Assembly: GCA_022432975.1 (NCBI GenBank) | Contig: CM039512.1 | Coordinates: 41,957,501-42,021,500, forward strand | Source of the DNA: Begonia masoniana | Taxonomy: Eukaryota > Streptophyta > Magnoliopsida > Cucurbitales > Begoniaceae | Reading direction: 5' to 3' | DNA length: 64,000 nt | Shown here: positions 61,001 to 64,000 of the stretch, in pieces | Layout: the number at the start of each line of letters is the position of its first letter | Numbering within the stretch: position 1 is the stretch's first letter | Program-made: the position numbers and the translations under genes | The notes under the pieces: generated by a model | Told to the model about the DNA's origin: nothing | Databases searched by the model: none | Seen by the model: the letters and a program-made list of their open reading frames with translations, nothing else

Positions 61001-61310
61001 AGTCTCTACCTTAACTATATTGTTAGAGTGCAAATGTCGTTTGTAAGAATGTCATTTGTTGTGATTCTGACCAACGTTTGTCGAAATTGATTTGCTCACT
61101 TTATGATTTACATGGTTATGTTGAACCAATGTTTTTACCTTCAATATCAGGGAAGTTCACGAAGAAGTAAATGAAGCAAGAGAAAAAGCATCAGAGCTAA
61201 AAATGCGGAGGCAAGAGCAAGCATCAACGCGTCGAGAGAAACTGAGACAAGCATATCTTCGAAAACAGCTTGAGAAATTGAGAGCCTCTTCCAGTTCAGG
61301 ACTAGCATGA
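58065..61310 (+). CDS. CCDC174/DUF4078-like coiled-coil protein, three exons, 251 aa
   Basis: Exons 58065-58339, 60007-60327 and 61151-61310 are joined by GT-AG introns (aa|gtacgt to tttag|gg; ag|gtagg to atcag|gg). Phases agree and total 756 bases with the stop. The product begins MGEEKMKKRVVVESLGWL. It has SSIMELKAQLYQSQEDSKK near residues 35-55 and the family core KNSGVESRALK (residues 82-92), then AALEKKAKLYEKLVRGELSDEE near 106-126 and a CVDFFQKN segment. An acidic stretch with NEDDESD follows. The C-terminal 50 residues are a highly charged coiled coil rich in R, E and K. This order matches CCDC174, a nuclear protein linked in animals to the exon-junction factor EIF4A3; the plant role is not known to me. 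The start is the first ATG in a purine-rich context; ATG at 58080 is the alternative. Confidence 0.88.
58340..60006 (+). other. Intron 1 of the CCDC174-like gene
   Basis: 1667 bp with donor gtacgt and acceptor tttag. It is AT-rich and has no recognisable repeat. Short open frames within are unsupported. Confidence 0.8.
60328..61150 (+). other. Intron 2 of the CCDC174-like gene
   Basis: 823 bp with donor gtagga and acceptor tcag. Nothing recognisable inside. Confidence 0.82.
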
Positions 61311-63556
61311 TGAGTGGGTTTAGATTACTTTACTGAGTATTTTTACAGAAAGTGGTTTAGATTGTATCATTGGATTCCCATGGACAAACTTGTTCTTCCT
61401 TCATCTGTAATTTACAATCTGTAAATGACAATAGTTGTGTGTGTTGAAGGAATCTAATTTTTGGAAAGACCAGCTTGTTTATGCTACAATCTCAGCTAAT
61501 CACTGTTGTAGAACGGACGATTTGTGAGTTTTTGTTAAGAAATTAATCGAGAGGGATATTCTAGAAAATTAACGTTATGTTGGTTTTCTATAAACAATGG
61601 AAGACGTTGAGTTAAACATCATATAAAATATCGTCTAAACAAATTACTCTCTGAAGTGATTATTTTTTATGAGCAAGTCTTGTTGTTTTGACTTTCTATT
61701 TTTGATTTATTTGTTCTATTTACAGTAATATTAATATGGATTATTTTTATGCTCGCAAGTCTTACTCTAAATATATCCAAAGTAATTAACTAATTATCAA
61801 AGTTTTCAACAATGTAATTAAAAATGTCAACTCTGCTAGGGATTGAACCCATTATTTATAAGAACATTATGTAGTCTTAGTAAGAGAGAGAAGAGTTAAA
61901 GATTTACCTAGTGTGAGATATCACATTGTTCGAGGAACTCTAGATATTGTCGGAGTAAAGAATAGTCAACAAGGACGTTCTAGTGCGTTGTAGATTCTTA
62001 TCCAAGACTTGTATTATTTGATGATGCTATGTGAATCGCTAGAAACATGTGAAGTGTATGGTTAACCCAATAACGAAAATTTCATAAGGAAACTGGAGCA
62101 GGTTACCATAAGACAAAAAAAAGATTTTCTTTCTAAAAATATTCGATTCAGAACTATTATATTCTCAGGTCCCATATTGAAATAATTTCAAAAGTTTTCC
62201 TTGACTTTGTCCGTGTCAACAAACAATTCACAATGCCTCAACTTTTTTAAAACAAGTCCGAGTCAAATAGTGAATTATAGGTCAATAATTGCATTAGTCA
62301 CTTTTTATCATTATTTAAATAAAAATAAATAAACAACAAAGATTTAATAATTAATTATGAATTAATTATTTAATAAACTCATATAAAAGATAATTAGGCA
62401 AAAGTTGTTATGATTTAATATTACTGGATTGTTATAAGATGATTTATTTAATAATTATTTATTCAATTTATTAACAAACTAATAAAATTATATTAAATTC
62501 AGATTTATGGAATCTGAGTTTAAGATGCGGGTTGGAGGGATTAAGGCATGACTAGGTCCAAGCCACAATTCAAACTATTGAAGTCGCAACTCAGACTAGA
62601 ATTTAATATGTAACGGTTCTCTTCATTTTTTTTGAAAATCTCGCTTTATGAGTTAATTACGAACTCATTAATAAAATGAGGAGTCTCTCCACAATTTTAT
62701 GTGAAATTTATCAACCTTTTGGAGAAGTTTTTCAAAAAATAATCGAGTGTCTTCCATGTTAATTTAGAGAAACGTTCTCTGAAATCAAATAAATCGTCTT
62801 ATATGTTGACAACACAATCTATTATATATTGAGAGTGATCTCTTTATGTTCATCACGCCCACATGTACTTATTCAGAGTGAAGAGAATTGCCCGAAATCA
62901 AAAATTTCAAAAAAAATATAATACTTTATTTTTTTTAAATTATATCTAAATTATTTATTTTTGCATATATAATTATTAATACATTATAAAAACAATCATG
63001 ATAAATCATTTTTCATGATACGTGGGTATCACACTTAGTGATGTTATAAATATTAGTAATTTCGGTGGAGCGAGGCCTACTATTTATGCCTTGTTGCAGC
63101 TCCATTAACTTAAATGACGCAGACAAAAATAAATTCTTTACTCTCGTACTTACGGCATGCTTCCAAAAGATTTACTCTCCCAAAATTATTCATAGGAGAA
63201 AATCGAGTTGTTTTGGCTCCGGAGGATTAACAGGACGAACCTGGTAGTTTTAACATCATAATTAATTCTTTAAGAGGAAAAAAAAAAACCTTAGAGGATA
63301 GCTTCAATCATTATGATGTAAAAGGTTGTCCACCGGAAGTACAATAACTTGTACATTAGCACAGCTTGTTGCATCCTTTTAGATCGTATCCCTATAACCT
63401 GTAAATACTCAGAAACATTGACTTCTTATTAAATTTGAATAAAGTTACATCTTGTCCTTCATAGCTAATTCTCAATTTTTATTCAATTCAAAACTTCACC
63501 AATCTAGTGTCAGATAACGTTGATGGCACTATATTGAAGGATAGTTGACGTAATTC
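61311..63556. other. 3' untranslated region and AT-rich spacer
   Basis: Just after the stop, about 200 bp look like a 3' untranslated region. The rest is AT-rich with no coding frame. Bases 61850-62900 carry long low-complexity runs and might be an old retrotransposon LTR, but no ends are found. Confidence 0.4.
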
Positions 63557-63770
63557 AAGGTAAAGAAGATAAAGCACAAAAGCTCTCTGCAAAATCGAAA
63601 TGATTTTTGGCCAGAAATTGCTCACTTTCTCAAATGCACAACTTCTTCAATGATGTACTTCAACTAAGGTAAAGAAGATGAAGCACAAAAGTTCTTGGCA
63701 AAACCAAAATGAATTTTGGTCAGAAATAGCCCTCTTTCCCAAATGCACAACTTCTGCAAAAAAACTTCAA
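63557..63770 (+). repeat. About 109-bp tandem duplication
   Basis: Copies start aaggtaaagaagat at 63557 and 63666, with similar text (aagcacaaaag, tttttggccag / attttggtcag, caaatgcacaacttct). They differ at about 15% of sites, so the duplication is old. The sequence after it (63880-64000) resembles an LTR promoter/leader (ctatggagagagctttata) cut by the window edge. Confidence 0.75.
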
Positions 63771-64000
63771 TGGAGCTAAAATTTTAGTGGGAACTAGCCC
63801 TCCAAAAATCAGGGTTCAACTTGATGGAAATGTCGTGATGTGGATGACTTGGTGCTAGCTAGTTTGAGAAGTGTTAGAATGACACTCCCTCGGCTCTTGG
63901 CTATCTTTTGAGGATAAGTACTTTAACTTTCTATGGAGAGAGCTTTATACACTCTTACTGATTGTTCTACTCTTGAGGAGGAGGTAGAGAGAGGAGCAAT

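Overview
The window looks like intergenic, retrotransposon-dominated DNA of a flowering plant, probably a dicot; I cannot name the species. The evidence is Ty3/gypsy chromoviruses with a C-terminal chromodomain (Tekay/Del type), an Athila-like element with a tRNA-Asp primer site, 5S-rRNA-derived Cassandra TRIM elements, a MULE-type foldback element with a 9-bp target duplication, and one three-exon GT-AG gene. That gene, at 58065-61310 (+), is the only likely host gene. Its spliced product is 251 aa and resembles the CCDC174/DUF4078 family. Everything else I can identify is transposon-derived or unassigned AT-rich sequence.

Layout. 1-1458: LTR fragments. 1459-2538 and 19253-20080: a decayed Athila-like element, split by composite element A. 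2539-19247 (-): element A, a Tekay-like retrotransposon in the unusual order LTR-internal-LTR-internal-LTR, bounded by one perfect 5-bp duplication (aaaag). 20676-36865 (+): element B, a related family with a full pair of LTRs. It is interrupted in gag by a foreign LTR (G) plus a 2-kb simple array, and in pol by a Cassandra solo LTR and a chimeric Cassandra. 36999-37345: a mutator transposase remnant. 37420-40341: nested or truncated LTRs, including D and E. 40342-41003: a truncated Cassandra. 41469-51076 (-): element C, a third Tekay-like family, complete with TSD atact. 51082-54075: a second Athila/Tat-like remnant holding a Cassandra solo LTR and a MULE foldback element. 54076-57600 (-): solo LTR F with a complete Cassandra nested in it. 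57601-64000: the host gene and AT-rich flanks.

No retroelement here has a fully intact coding region. A carries two stops shared by both internal copies plus one private frameshift in each. B has frameshifts, a nonsense codon, a damaged RT active site and insertions. C has two nonsense codons. Cassandra has no genes and depends on other elements.

Four patterns stand out. (1) Three nearly pure tandem arrays, of different unit lengths, lie in three different LTRs. Each is seeded by a short motif a few hundred bases away and each is joined to loss or duplication of neighbouring LTR sequence. (2) LTRs D, F and G carry a perfect 13-16 bp hairpin with a 4-nt loop close to the predicted transcription start, and the arms covary between families. 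(3) A TSD-flanked chimera joins an unrelated LTR end to Cassandra at the primer-binding site. (4) A, B and C share a degenerate minisatellite with core CGGNAGATG in the LTR end next to the primer site; in A and C it includes TGACGTCA palindromes.
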